Part shown: in pieces, positions 35,928-45,282 of the stretch
Position numbering within the stretch: position 1 is the first letter of the stretch
How the letters are laid out: each line of letters opens with the position of its first letter
From: Gammaproteobacteria bacterium
GTDB lineage: Bacteria > Pseudomonadota > Gammaproteobacteria > Pseudomonadales > Azotimanducaceae
Reading direction: 5' to 3'
Length of the DNA: 53,564 nt
Assembly: GCA_020832085.1 (NCBI GenBank)
Contig: JAFIFJ010000075.1
Location: forward strand, 1 to 53,564
Translations under genes and position numbers: made by a program
Notes under the pieces: generated by a model
What the model saw: only the letters and a program-made list of their open reading frames with translations
The model's database searches: none
Told to the model about the DNA's origin: nothing

Positions 35928-38423
35928 TTACATCCTGCCATCCGCCCCCAACCGCTCCCTGGCCACCGCTTCGATCTTTTCCCTCGTATCCGGATTGGCC
36001 GCCATAAAACGCTGAAAATCCACTGTCCGGAGCAGCAACAGATCGGCAAATCCCGAGGCGATGACATCGGCATTGCGTGGCTGATGGGTGATCAGCGCCA
36101 GCTCGCCGAAGAAATCACCACTACCAAGCACCACCGGGCCACTGTCCAAATCCACCCGAAGGGCACCATTGGAAATGAAATACATGGCATCACCCTGCTC
36201 GCCGCGGGTCACCACCCGCTCGCCGGGCAGCACCAGGCGGGGCTTCAAGAGCGCGGCCAGTTCGTCGATGCGCGCCTCGGGAAGGCCCTGGAACAAAGGC
36301 ACCTGTGCCACCAGGCGCCGGGGATCGAGGCCGAGGTCGAGCTTCGGCAGACGTTCCTGCTCCCGCTCCTGATCGCGCAGACGCTCGATGAGGTCACCGA
36401 GGACTTCGCCTGAAATGAGCCCGTCTGCATACATGCGCCGATAGCTCTGCTCCTCCAGCCTCAGCGCACCCTGCTGCAGCAGCCGGCGCTCGATACGCCG
36501 GGCGTAGTCCGGATACTGGCGTTCCAGACTTTCCAGCGCGGCTTCGGTGGCTTCGCGCCGCGCGTGCAGGCGCCGCTCCAACGCCTCCCCCGCCTCGGCT
36601 CCGACCAGTTCGCGCACCTTGGACAAACCATCCGCCGCCACCTCCGCCAGGGCCAGCCGGGCCCCGGAGAGCCGCGCAAAGCGGTCGGCCACCGCCCGCG
36701 CCAGGGGTGCTGTCATGCCGAAACGCCGTTGCAGGGCCATGGCAATGTGGAAATCCCGGCCGAATTCGAGACTGCGGGCCGCCGTGCGGCCGTAGGCCTT
36801 GGGGCCACCCATGCGCAAAGCGTCGGTGAGATCGTCGAGCTGTTCACCGAGGATGCGATAGGTGGCCGACGGCATGAAACCGTCTTCGAACTGATGGTCG
36901 TAGGCCGCACGCTCCCGCGCCGCAAGGTTGGCGAGACCAATGTGTTCCCAGTCCCGCAGCGACAGTTCCCGCAGGGACTCCAGTGCAGTCTGGGCAGCAT
37001 CACTGCGGCTGCGGTAGGCACCGGCAATGGCCGCCGTGGTTTCCGGCGACGCCTCTTGCCGCGCCGCGACGCGTTCGATGTTGTCGCCGATGCGCCCCAA
37101 CGCCAGCGCCAGGGCGCGATCCCGCACCGCCACATCGGAGGCCGAAAGCTGATCCAGCCGGAACAGTTTGATGACGAAACCGATGGTTGGGGCGTTGACG
37201 AACAGGGTGAACAGCACGAAGCCGGTGACCAGGATGCCGACGAACTGCCGGATCTCCTCGCTGTACTGGGGACTCTCGATGACCACCAGCGCCAGCGCCA
37301 GAGCCACGGCGCCACGCAGCCCGCCCCAGAACATCACCGTTCGGAAGCCGACGCTCACCTGCTGCACCAGATGCCAGCGCGACAGCAGCGGCAGCAGCCC
37401 GAACAGGATCAGCGCCCGCGCCGCAAAGGCACTGAGGATGAGCACCAGCAGCCACAGAGCCTGCTGGCTGCCGAAGCCCATCATGATCGCCGGCACCGCC
37501 AGCCCCACCAGAATGAAGATGATGGAGTTGGCCCAGAAACCGATCTGCTCCCAGAGGTCGTGCAGGCCATGCCAGTCATGGGGCGCGATGACGGTCCGCC
37601 CGCGGGAACCCATGACCAGCGCCGCCACCACCACGGCCATGACGCCGGAGGTGTGGAGATAGTGTTCGGCGACGATAAAGGACAGATAGGCGAGGCAGAT
37701 GGTGAGCGTGCGCTCCACCATGGGCATGTTCTCGAGCTTGGAAATGATCCAGACGAACAGTCGCCCGAGCACCCAACCCACCAAAGCGCCACCGAGAAAA
37801 ACCGTCAGAAAACCGGTCACGCCTTCGAGCAATCCGGGCTCGGCACCACCAGCCAGCATGCCCGCGAGAATGGTGAACAGCAGGATGGCCGTCGCGTCGT
37901 TGAACAGGCTCTCCCCTTCCACCAGGATCGACAGCCGCTTCGGCGCACCCACCTCCTTGAAGATGGCCACCACGGCCACCGGGTCGGTGGCGCTGACGAT
38001 GACGCCGAGCATGAGGCAGGCGATGAGGGTGAAGCCTGAAATGCTCCAGATGGACACGCCGATGATGACGGTGGAAATCAGCAGGCCCACCACCGCCATG
38101 AACAGAATGGCGCCGAGATCGTCCAGCAGGCGGCGGACGTCCAGGACCATGGCGGCTTCGAAAACCAGCGCCGGCAGGAAGATGAAGAACACCGCCTCGG
38201 CCGTGATCTCGATGCCGCGCAGGGCCGCAAAGAAGTCGCCGATGACCGGCAGTTCAGCGCTGACGGTGAGGGCATCGAGCAGCCCGATGAGGACGCCCAC
38301 TGCTGCCAACAGGACCGTATAGGGGAATTCCAGGCGCCGCGCCGCAGGCAGCATGAGCACGGCCAGCATCAGCAGGCCGGTCAGCCCGAGCACAGTGCTC
38401 CAGAGAACGGGTTCCCCAGCCAT
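35928..38423 (-). CDS. CPA1-type Na+/H+ antiporter with cyclic-nucleotide-binding domain
   Basis: 831 aa. About twelve membrane segments fill residues 1-420, with the ion-site motif GVIVSATDPVAVVAIFKEV near 144 and LSILVEGESLFNDATAILLF, both typical of NhaP-like exchangers. A long charged cytoplasmic linker follows. The C-terminal cNMP-type domain (about 708-811) has LPGERVVTRGEQGDAMYFIS and GDFFGELALITHQPRNADVI. The protein likely exchanges sodium or potassium for protons under ligand control; ligand and ion are not decided by sequence. It appears to be a single-gene unit. Confidence 0.92.
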   Translation of the reverse strand: MAGEPVLWSTVLGLTGLLMLAVLMLPAARRLEFPYTVLLAAVGVLIGLLDALTVSAELPVIGDFFAALRGIEITAEAVFFIFLPALVFEAAMVLDVRRLLDDLGAILFMAVVGLLISTVIIGVSIWSISGFTLIACLMLGVIVSATDPVAVVAIFKEVGAPKRLSILVEGESLFNDATAILLFTILAGMLAGGAEPGLLEGVTGFLTVFLGGALVGWVLGRLFVWIISKLENMPMVERTLTICLAYLSFIVAEHYLHTSGVMAVVVAALVMGSRGRTVIAPHDWHGLHDLWEQIGFWANSIIFILVGLAVPAIMMGFGSQQALWLLVLILSAFAARALILFGLLPLLSRWHLVQQVSVGFRTVMFWGGLRGAVALALALVVIESPQYSEEIRQFVGILVTGFVLFTLFVNAPTIGFVIKLFRLDQLSASDVAVRDRALALALGRIGDNIERVAARQEASPETTAAIAGAYRSRSDAAQTALESLRELSLRDWEHIGLANLAARERAAYDHQFEDGFMPSATYRILGEQLDDLTDALRMGGPKAYGRTAARSLEFGRDFHIAMALQRRFGMTAPLARAVADRFARLSGARLALAEVAADGLSKVRELVGAEAGEALERRLHARREATEAALESLERQYPDYARRIERRLLQQGALRLEEQSYRRMYADGLISGEVLGDLIERLRDQEREQERLPKLDLGLDPRRLVAQVPLFQGLPEARIDELAALLKPRLVLPGERVVTRGEQGDAMYFISNGALRVDLDSGPVVLGSGDFFGELALITHQPRNADVIASGFADLLLLRTVDFQRFMAANPDTREKIEAVARERLGADGRM

Positions 38424-38610
38424 CCCCTCTCCCCGTGGCGGCTGTCGGACGCGTGACCCGATTCTATGCCGTCGCCGCCGTCACTGCGATGACCAGGATT
38501 CCGACCAGACCTCTGACTGCCGGCTCATGGAACAGCCGGTATCGCGGTGCATGGCGACAGCTGCTGGCGGGTCGCTCGGGCGAAGGTCGCGAACGCGCCG
38601 CGGGCGCGAT

Positions 38611-38632
38611 CGCCCGCAGTGCGGGCTCCCAC
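38611..38632. repeat. Single REP-type palindrome
   Basis: CGCCCGCAGTGCGGGCTCCCAC: arms GCCCGCA/TGCGGGC and the inverted GTGGGAG head. A degenerate partner may follow near 38665 (CGCCCGCACTCGGGGGC). It lies in the 267-bp gap between the antiporter start and the hydrolase stop, which otherwise holds no gene I can support. Confidence 0.6.
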
Positions 38633-38690
38633 CATGGGCATGACGGCCGCCGGCAGGTCGCCCGCACTCGGGGGCATGGCCAGTGGCAAC

Positions 38691-39563
38691 CTACGGCAGC
38701 TCCGCCAGAAATGCCGCCAGTCCACGCGTGTAGACGTCCCCGGAGAGCAGAAAGCCGCGATTGTGATCACCGCGCAGCTCCAGCAGCTCTGACCTGGCTG
38801 CGGCAGCCAGCACCTGCCCATGGCGGAACGGCACGATGTCGTCGTCGGGACTGTGCACCACCAGCACCGGGGTTCGGCGGCCCTGCTCGCGCTGCCCGGC
38901 GGCCTCCTCCAGGCAGCCCAGCGCGTCGTACTGCAGGCGCGCCAGCAAGCGCACGGGCAGCCAGGGGTAAAGCTCTGCGGCCAGTTCGGGAACCGAGATG
39001 AAGGTGGATTCGAGGATCAGCCCAGCCAGCGGCTCCCGTGCCGCCAGACAGGCGGCCACCGCACCGCCTAACGAGCGGCCAAAGGCGACCACCTCCGCCG
39101 GCGGCACGCCGCGCTCCGCTTCGAGATAGCGCAGGGCGGCCAGGGCATCGGCATGCAGGCCCGGCTCCGAGGGCCGGCCCTCACTCTGGCCGTAGCCCCG
39201 GTAGTCGAAGATGAAGACGTTCAGGCCGAGCCGGTGGAAGATCCGCAGCGACTCCAGGCGGTGGGAGATGTTGCCGGCATTGCCGTGCATGAACAGCAGC
39301 GTCCGCCCGGCTTCGGGCACCGGCACAAACCAGCCATGCAGACGGATACCGTCCTCCGCGGCGAAATGCACATCCTCGTAGTCAAGGCCGATACGCTCCG
39401 GCGTGGCCACCAGCGCCCGACCCGGCACATGCGGCAGGTGCAGCAGCGAGGACTGGCCGAAGAACATCAGGGCCACCACCACCGCATAGCCTGCAGCCAA
39501 CAGCCCCAGCACCCGCAGCACCCTCACCGGCCCGGCAGGTTTCGCATCGGCCGTTCCAGCCAC
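38691..39563 (-). CDS. Membrane-anchored alpha/beta hydrolase (BEM46-like)
   Basis: 290 aa. One N-terminal membrane segment (LGLLAAGYAVVVALMFFGQS) is followed by the hydrolase fold. LFMHGNAGNISHRLESLRIF gives the oxyanion loop, GYGQSEGRPSEPGLHADAL the next turn, and FGRSLGGAVAACLAA the nucleophile Ser near 165. VVHSPDDDIVPFRHG provides the Asp and ELRGDHNRGF the His. All three catalytic residues are present. Substrate unknown. Confidence 0.88.
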   Translation of the reverse strand: MAGTADAKPAGPVRVLRVLGLLAAGYAVVVALMFFGQSSLLHLPHVPGRALVATPERIGLDYEDVHFAAEDGIRLHGWFVPVPEAGRTLLFMHGNAGNISHRLESLRIFHRLGLNVFIFDYRGYGQSEGRPSEPGLHADALAALRYLEAERGVPPAEVVAFGRSLGGAVAACLAAREPLAGLILESTFISVPELAAELYPWLPVRLLARLQYDALGCLEEAAGQREQGRRTPVLVVHSPDDDIVPFRHGQVLAAAARSELLELRGDHNRGFLLSGDVYTRGLAAFLAELP

Positions 39564-39570
39564 CGCAGCA

Positions 39571-39897
39571 TCACGACTCCGCTCCCGAAATCAGCGTCCG
39601 CCCGAGACGACGTTGGAATACCAGACCACCGCCATAGCGGTCCACCCGCGCCGCCTCCAGCAGCCAGGTGAACACGCCCTCTGCTCGCTCGGCTTCGACC
39701 AGGACGGAAAACACGTTGCGGCGCTCCGGAATCAGCGGGGCCCGCCCCCTTCTGCGGGTGCTGCGCCCGACGCCGCGGGCGCTGTGGCGGAACATGGCCT
39801 CCAGGGCAAAGTCCCGCTGCAGCGCGGCGGCCAGTGCCACGGTGTCCACGTCCTCCGGCACGATGGCCGTGATGAGACGCAGTTCGCCGCTGCTCAC
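39571..39897 (-). CDS. Second small PII-like protein of the DUF1538 operon
   Basis: 108 aa (MSSGELRLITAIVPEDVDTV). Its ATG overlaps the stop of the preceding PII-like gene as ATGA. The beta-alpha-beta pattern (LRLITAIV, then FSVLVEAERAEGVFTWLLEA) fits a diverged PII-like fold, but the usual T-loop signature is absent. It may be a partner or modified sensor for the same membrane protein. Confidence 0.7.
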   Translation of the reverse strand: MSSGELRLITAIVPEDVDTVALAAALQRDFALEAMFRHSARGVGRSTRRRGRAPLIPERRNVFSVLVEAERAEGVFTWLLEAARVDRYGGGLVFQRRLGRTLISGAES

Positions 39898-40253
39898 GGC
39901 TGATCCTCTGCATCCGGAGCAACGTGACCATAGGCCGCCAGCCGTTCAACCGGCGTCGTGAACAGCAGGCCCCGACCAGGCCGATCGAGGCCTTCCGCGG
40001 CGGCCATGGCCGTGAACACCACCGATTCCAGATCCCGCGGGACCAGGACGTAGACGAGTTCCCGCTCCACATCCAATGCCAACCCCAGCACGCCGAGCCG
40101 CTCCCGAAAGCCCACGCCGCTGCCATAACAGACGGTTCCGCCATGCGCCCCAGCGCCCACGGCAGCCTCGACCACGCCGTCGCCGAGTCCCCGCTGCACC
40201 ACCGCGGTGATGAGCACCACGTCATCCCGATACATCAAGCCGTGGGTCGTCAT
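39894..40253 (-). CDS. PII-like signalling protein
   Basis: 119 aa starting at ATG 40253, which overlaps the stop of the DUF1538 gene (ATGA). DDVVLITAVVQRGLGDGVVE, GAHGGTVCYGSGVGFRERLG and ELVYVLVPRDLESVVFTAMA, then GRGLLFTTPVERLA, resemble the P-II family, which senses small molecules such as adenine nucleotides by a flexible T-loop. It is a divergent member, not GlnB or GlnK. Coupled translation with the membrane protein suggests direct control of it. Confidence 0.85.
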   Translation of the reverse strand: MTTHGLMYRDDVVLITAVVQRGLGDGVVEAAVGAGAHGGTVCYGSGVGFRERLGVLGLALDVERELVYVLVPRDLESVVFTAMAAAEGLDRPGRGLLFTTPVERLAAYGHVAPDAEDQP

Positions 40254-41938
40254 GTTGCTGCCTCCCTTCGTGTCTCCAACAGGCGCCCTCTGGCCTGCCA
40301 GCGCGCCCAAAGTCCGGTGGTCAGCACGCTGACGATAGGCCCGAGGGACGCCAGTGCCAGGATGCCGAAACCCTGCAGGGCACCCGTGGCACCGCCCAAC
40401 CCAAGCCCCATGGCGATCACCAGCGGCACGGTGATGGGTCCGGTGGTGACGCCGGCGGAGTCCCAGGCCACGTTCACGAATTCCTCCCGCGACAGCCAGG
40501 TCAGTACCAGCGCCAGACCATACCCCGGCAAGAGCAGCCAGGGCAGCGGCACGTGCCACAGCAGTTTCACGATTCCCAGCGCGACGCCCGCAGCCACACC
40601 GATGGAGACCGCCATGCGCAGGGTGCGGTTGCGGAACGCACCATCGGTGAGTTCCTCGACGGTGGTGCCGAGGGCGTTAAGGGCCGGTTCCGCCATGGTG
40701 GCTCCAAGACCAAGTACGGCGCCGAAGGCCAGCACCAGCACGATCCCCGGCAGGACATCGTAGAGCGGTGAGGCATCGACTTCGGGAACTGCGACGAAGG
40801 CCGTCGGCAGCAGCCGGCCCACCTGCTCGCCGAGCGCCGCCAGCCCCGCCACCACGCCGATTTTGAACAGCGCCATACCAATGATGCAGAGCACGATGCC
40901 ATAGGCGATCTCGGCCGGCCGCGGCAGCCGGCTGCGCAGCATGCCCACCAGCACCAGCAGCAGGAACAGCACCAGCGGCACCACCGCCTGCAGGGCAGCC
41001 AGCACCTCCCCGAAGACATCACTCAGCCAACCCGACTCCGGAGCCGATTCGCTCTGCTGCTCGATCATCGCCGCCGCTGCAAGAATGTCCGCCGGGTCAA
41101 GCATCAGCACCGCGGCCAGCCCCAACAGCAGCACGGCCAGCACCGGGAACAGCGAGGCCAGGGTGACGACCCCGAAACCCGCCAAGGGATTGTCGCCGGT
41201 GCCGACGGCACTGGCCACGCCCACGCCCAGCGCCAGCACGATGGGGACGGTCACCGGACCGGTGGTGACGGCTCCGGAATCCCAGGCCAGACCCAGAATC
41301 TGCTGCAGGTCTGGATGCAGTCCGTAAATCCCGGTCAGGATCAGGGTGGGCAGCAACGCCACGTGCAGGAGGGGCTTGAGACTCCAGCCCCGCAGCAGGC
41401 GCAGGGTTCCGAGCAGCGCCGCCAGACCCACACCGCTGCCTACCGCCAGAACCAGCGGCAGTCGCCACAGCTCCAGCAGGGCGTACAGGTAAGGCGTCTC
41501 CTCGACGTCGATCAAGGCGGCAGCAGCCCGCAGAGCGGCAATGGCGGGCTCCGCAAAGGTGACGCCGATGCCGAGCAGCAGCGTCACGCCCAGGACCCGG
41601 GACAGCGTACTGCGGGCCGGCAGTTCCCGGCCCAGGGTCTCACCCAGGGGCATGAGCCCGAGCCTGAGCCCCTCCATGAACAGCATCAGGCCCACCACCA
41701 CGGCCACCAGACCCAGCAGGATCCAGGGCAGACCGGTGACGTCCTGACGCAGCACCAGCCACTGGAAGACCAGCAGCCAAGACGCCAGCGGCACCACCAG
41801 CCGCAGCTGTTCGGCCAGCAATCGGCTCACGTGCTGCGCCACGAGGGCAAGCAGTTCGCGGCGATCCAGTTGCGCCGTGGCCGCCAGCAGCAGGATGTTC
41901 GGCGCCTCCGACGTCGGCCGGGGATGAGGTTCGGACAT
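40250..41938 (-). CDS. DUF1538 integral membrane protein with internal duplication
   Basis: 562 aa from ATG 41938 (MSEPHPRPTSEAPNILLLAA); a TTG at 41953 is less likely. At least ten hydrophobic segments occur. The protein is a tandem repeat: WDSGAVTTGPVTVPIVLALG near 216 recurs as WDSAGVTTGPITVPLVIAMG near 489, each preceded by a GxxFAEPAIAALR- or GATMAEPALNALG-like segment. Such inverted or tandem halves are typical of transporters. No substrate is known to me for DUF1538. Two PII-like genes overlap its 3' end in series. Confidence 0.87.
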   Translation of the reverse strand: MSEPHPRPTSEAPNILLLAATAQLDRRELLALVAQHVSRLLAEQLRLVVPLASWLLVFQWLVLRQDVTGLPWILLGLVAVVVGLMLFMEGLRLGLMPLGETLGRELPARSTLSRVLGVTLLLGIGVTFAEPAIAALRAAAALIDVEETPYLYALLELWRLPLVLAVGSGVGLAALLGTLRLLRGWSLKPLLHVALLPTLILTGIYGLHPDLQQILGLAWDSGAVTTGPVTVPIVLALGVGVASAVGTGDNPLAGFGVVTLASLFPVLAVLLLGLAAVLMLDPADILAAAAMIEQQSESAPESGWLSDVFGEVLAALQAVVPLVLFLLLVLVGMLRSRLPRPAEIAYGIVLCIIGMALFKIGVVAGLAALGEQVGRLLPTAFVAVPEVDASPLYDVLPGIVLVLAFGAVLGLGATMAEPALNALGTTVEELTDGAFRNRTLRMAVSIGVAAGVALGIVKLLWHVPLPWLLLPGYGLALVLTWLSREEFVNVAWDSAGVTTGPITVPLVIAMGLGLGGATGALQGFGILALASLGPIVSVLTTGLWARWQARGRLLETRREAAT

Positions 41939-42152
41939 CAGTGATTCCGTCAAGGCAACAGCTTCATTCAGCCCTGTGCGCAGTCCGGCAGCAAGGACTC
42001 AGGTCAAGTCCCAGCCGTTTCTCTCCCGATGCGACCCCGGACCGGGAGACCGCGGTTCAGGGTTCCCCTGAGGCTTGACCGGGGTTTCCCATGACAGCCG
42101 ACTCACAACCCCATTGCTAGCCTGTTCAGGTACCCGGATCCATGGGTCCTGC

Positions 42153-42686
42153 ATGACCAAAATCTGGAGTCCATACGACGTGGAGAAGTCCCCCCTGGAC
42201 AGGGTTCTGCTCGATCAGGCGCCGGCGCTGGCCGCGGGTATCGAGCCCGCATTGACCGAGCCTGAGCGGCCCGAGCGCGTCTTCGGCGACGCCCTCGATG
42301 CGACGCCGCCCGGAGCCGATCCGAACCGGACCTGCGTGGTGCACTTTCAGCGCGGCATTCTCGAGCAGCTGAGCCCAGCGGCCGTGATGGAGCTGGAGTT
42401 GCCGCTGCTGGGGGGCCGCTACCGGCTTCTGATCAATGAGGTGATGGGCAGCATTGCCCAGGGACGGGTGTTGCGTGGGCGCCTGCTGGAGGATGGACGC
42501 TGCCGCGCGAGCACCATCACGCTGGGCGAGGACCGGGCCTACGGCACCCTGGTGGCTCCCAGGGGGATCCTGGAGTTCGAGGCCAAAGGCAGCGTGGCGT
42601 GGCTGTTCGTGACGCCCCATCGCCCCGCGCCGCCGCGCCGGCGGGCCTGGCTGCTGCCGAAGCACGGCAGCAGCCAGGTGGGCTGA
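42153..42686 (+). CDS. Hypothetical protein
   Basis: 177 aa from ATG 42153 (MTKIWSPYDVEKSPLDRVLL); ATG 42075 would add 26 atypical residues. There is no signal peptide or membrane segment. The middle (CVVHFQRGILEQLSPAAVME, then LPLLGGRYRLLINEVMGSIA) looks beta-rich, and the C-terminus is basic (RPAPPRRRAWLLPK). I do not recognise the family. It converges on the ComEA-like gene with six bases between stops. Confidence 0.6.
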   Translation: MTKIWSPYDVEKSPLDRVLLDQAPALAAGIEPALTEPERPERVFGDALDATPPGADPNRTCVVHFQRGILEQLSPAAVMELELPLLGGRYRLLINEVMGSIAQGRVLRGRLLEDGRCRASTITLGEDRAYGTLVAPRGILEFEAKGSVAWLFVTPHRPAPPRRRAWLLPKHGSSQVG

Positions 42687-42692
42687 ATCACC

Positions 42693-42989
42693 TCAGTCCT
42701 CGTCCCGAAGACGGATCCGCCCCTGATTGCGATCCACGGTGGCGAGTCCGATGCCCGAGACGTTTGCCAGCTCCTCGGCGGTCATGAACCCGCCGTTGGA
42801 CTCCCGGTAACGGACGATGGCCTCGGCCCGCGCCAGACCGACCCCATGGAGCACTTCGGCAAGGGTCTGGGCATCGGCCTGATTGATGTTGACGGTGGGT
42901 TCCGGTGCCATGTCGTTCGCGACGGCGAGGCCGCCTAAGGTGAGCAACAGGGCCAGACCCAGGGTGGAACAAACGTGTCGTACCTGCAT
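42693..42989 (-). CDS. ComEA-like helix-hairpin-helix protein
   Basis: 98 aa from ATG 42989. The signal peptide is MQVRHVCSTLGLALLLTLGG-LAVA. The mature part holds paired helix-hairpin-helix motifs: VNINQADAQTLAEVLHGVGL and GGFMTAEELANVSGIGLATV, which bind DNA without sequence choice. Family members serve as periplasmic DNA receptors in natural uptake, but short stand-alone forms are widespread and may have other roles. Confidence 0.88.
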   Translation of the reverse strand: MQVRHVCSTLGLALLLTLGGLAVANDMAPEPTVNINQADAQTLAEVLHGVGLARAEAIVRYRESNGGFMTAEELANVSGIGLATVDRNQGRIRLRDED

Positions 42990-43169
42990 GACGGCTTCCT
43001 CATGAAAGTGCACTCGGGTGCACGCAATTGAGAAGGTTCCTGCGAACCTGCACCCCGATCACCGGAATGCAGCCATTACCCTAGCGTCACCGCCACCGCA
43101 GGCAGGACGGCGAACGCCCCGGATTGCTGTGCGCAGAAAGCACCAGCAACTGTGGGAATTCGTCGGCTT

Positions 43170-44345
43170 TCAGTCGCTGAAAATGCCGTCTCGGGGTGCC
43201 GTCGTACCCCAGGCCTTGCAGCCCGGACACTGCCAGTGCAGCACCGGCCCGCTGAAGCCACAGGCTTCGCAGACGTAGCGGTCCACTGCATCGATGAGGC
43301 GTGCGCTGTAGGCTTCGAGTTCTTTCAGCGCAGCGGCCGCCGGTTCGTCGAACAGCGGCAGATGGTGGCTCAGCAGCACCTGCAGCCCGCGCAGGGTGGG
43401 ACGGCGGCTTAAGGTGGCAATCAGCAACCGACGCGCCCGCTCAGGATCGCCGGCGCGGACATGATGCTGCGCCAGCTCCGACGCCAGCTGCGCCGAGGCG
43501 TGCTGTTCGAGGCTCGTTTCGAGGAAGCGCAGCAGATCGCGATCACTGCCGAGTTCCCGGTGGGCCGTCATCAGCTGCGGCAGCACCTCGGGCAGAAAGC
43601 GCGGATCCTGCTCCCGCACCCGCTGCAGCGCCCCGATGGCCTCCCGGTAGTGCCCCGCTTCCAGTTCCAGCCGCCCAACGAGCAGACTCGCGCGCACACA
43701 AAGAGGATCCCGCTCGAGGGCTTCGGTCAGGTGACGGCGGGCGCCGGTGAGATCACCGGCCTGCCAGGCATCGTCGGCCAGCTCGCAGAGATAGTGGGCG
43801 AGGGTCCGGGTGACGGCGTCGCCGTGCTCCGCGGCAAGCTGCCGGGCCACGTCGGCGGCGGCATGCCAGTCGCGCTCCCGCTGATGGACTTCGAGCATCT
43901 GCTCGAGGGCGGGGCGCCGCATGGGTTCCTGCTTGATGAGCTGCCGCAGCAGGCTCTCGGCACGGTTGAGCAGCCCGGCCGCCAGGTAATCCCGAGCCAG
44001 TTCCAGCTCCACCCGGCCACGGCCCTCGACACCGAGGCGCGGTCCGGCCAGCAGACCCTGATGCAGGCGGATGGCGCGATCGATCTCACCCCGCCGGCGC
44101 AGCAGCGTGCCGAGGGCCAGGTGGGCGTCGAGGGTGGCATCGTTGACTTCGAGGCCCGCCGCCAGCGCATCGAGATCGGTGTCGGGCGCTTCATTGAGCA
44201 GATAGTTGAGGCCGCGCACGGGATTGCGGGTTTGCCGGCTTGCGGCCCGGCCCCGCAGCAGGCCCCGCCCCAGGAGGAGGAGCAGGATCAGGCCCAGAGC
44301 CACCAGCGCCCAACCCGAGGTCAGGTTATCGAGGAGTGGACTCAT
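43170..44345 (-). CDS. lapB: Lipopolysaccharide assembly protein B
   Basis: 391 aa (E. coli LapB: 389). ATG 44345 lies five bases after the lapA stop. An N-terminal membrane anchor (GWALVALGLILLLLLGRGLL) precedes a chain of TPR helices. The C-terminus is a rubredoxin-type zinc or iron knuckle, YVCEACGFSGPVLHWQCPGC. LapB guides FtsH to degrade LpxC and so limits lipopolysaccharide synthesis. Confidence 0.95.
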   Translation of the reverse strand: MSPLLDNLTSGWALVALGLILLLLLGRGLLRGRAASRQTRNPVRGLNYLLNEAPDTDLDALAAGLEVNDATLDAHLALGTLLRRRGEIDRAIRLHQGLLAGPRLGVEGRGRVELELARDYLAAGLLNRAESLLRQLIKQEPMRRPALEQMLEVHQRERDWHAAADVARQLAAEHGDAVTRTLAHYLCELADDAWQAGDLTGARRHLTEALERDPLCVRASLLVGRLELEAGHYREAIGALQRVREQDPRFLPEVLPQLMTAHRELGSDRDLLRFLETSLEQHASAQLASELAQHHVRAGDPERARRLLIATLSRRPTLRGLQVLLSHHLPLFDEPAAAALKELEAYSARLIDAVDRYVCEACGFSGPVLHWQCPGCKAWGTTAPRDGIFSD

Positions 44346-44350
44346 GGCAG

Positions 44351-44647
44351 TCAATCACCCGCAGACTGTCGTCTTGCCTCGAGCTCGCGCCGGGTGGATT
44401 CCAGATCACGCTCGGCAAGCCGGCGTCCGCGACGCTGCCGCAGGGTACCGATTCCGGTGAGGGCAATGCCAAGCAGAAAGCCGATGATGGTGGCCACACA
44501 GACCCAGACGAAGACCGGCAGGGCAGGAGAAGTCCAGTCGAGGAAAATCAGGGACACGGCGTCGCTGTTGTCGATGCCCACCAGCACCCCGATGACCAGC
44601 ACCAGCAGGGCGATCAGCAGAAAGGTGAGGGAACGCAGGGCTGCCAT
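44351..44647 (-). CDS. lapA: Lipopolysaccharide assembly protein A domain protein
   Basis: 98 aa with two membrane segments: LTFLLIALLVLVIGVLVGID at the start and PVFVWVCVATIIGFLLGIAL in the middle, separated by DNSDAVSLIFLDW, which is characteristic of LapA. The C-terminal helix is charged (LAERDLESTRRELEARRQSA). It sits between ihfB and lapB, the conserved order. Confidence 0.92.
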   Translation of the reverse strand: MAALRSLTFLLIALLVLVIGVLVGIDNSDAVSLIFLDWTSPALPVFVWVCVATIIGFLLGIALTGIGTLRQRRGRRLAERDLESTRRELEARRQSAGD

Positions 44648-44682
44648 GGCTCAGTGCTTGGGCGTTGCGGTGCGTCCGGGCG

Positions 44683-45054
44683 TCATCCCTGACCTTCGAG
44701 CCGGCTTTCCGCCGGGTCGCCATCGGCGGCGCCATCGGCAGCGCCCTGGCCAGGGCCGTCACTGGCCAGCTGCAGGCTGAGGTTGACCCGCTCCCGCAGT
44801 TCCTTGCCTGGCTTGAAATGGGGGACGTACTTGCCGGCGAGACCGACGGACTCTCCGGTCTTGGGGTTGCGACCAAGACGGGGCTCGCGGTAATGAAGGG
44901 AAAAGCTGCCGAAACCGCGGATCTCGATGCGGTCACCCGTCGCCAGGGTCTGCGCCATCTGCTCGACCATGGATTTCACCGCCAGCTCCACATCCTTGGA
45001 AGACAGCTGGGATTGGCGCTCGGCTATGCGCTCGATCAATTCCGATTTAGTCAT
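44683..45054 (-). CDS. ihfB: Integration host factor subunit beta with extended tail
   Basis: 123 aa from ATG 45054 ([20 protein letters not shown]). The core ([20 protein letters not shown], then [20 protein letters not shown]) matches IhfB, including the beta arm. Most IhfB proteins are about 94-100 aa; here a 25-30-residue Gly/Ala/Asp-rich tail ([20 protein letters not shown]) follows the last helix. The partner IhfA is at 21158. Confidence 0.95.
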   Translation of the reverse strand: MTKSELIERIAERQSQLSSKDVELAVKSMVEQMAQTLATGDRIEIRGFGSFSLHYREPRLGRNPKTGESVGLAGKYVPHFKPGKELRERVNLSLQLASDGPGQGAADGAADGDPAESRLEGQG

Positions 45055-45282
45055 GCGCCCGCCACCATCCCAAGTTGGGTGCACCCTGGAGCACGGTCTT
45101 GCCGAAGGCCCCGGAATTCTTGTCACGAAAACTCAAGCTAGCACAGCCAGTTGTGTGCAACAACAGAATGCTATCGAGAATCTGAACGCAACTCACTGAT
45201 TTCCGAGGCCATCCTCTAGCGGCCAGCCGGACCCGGGCACGTCCTCTGCACCCGGACCCGAGCGACTGTCCTGGCCTGCCGA

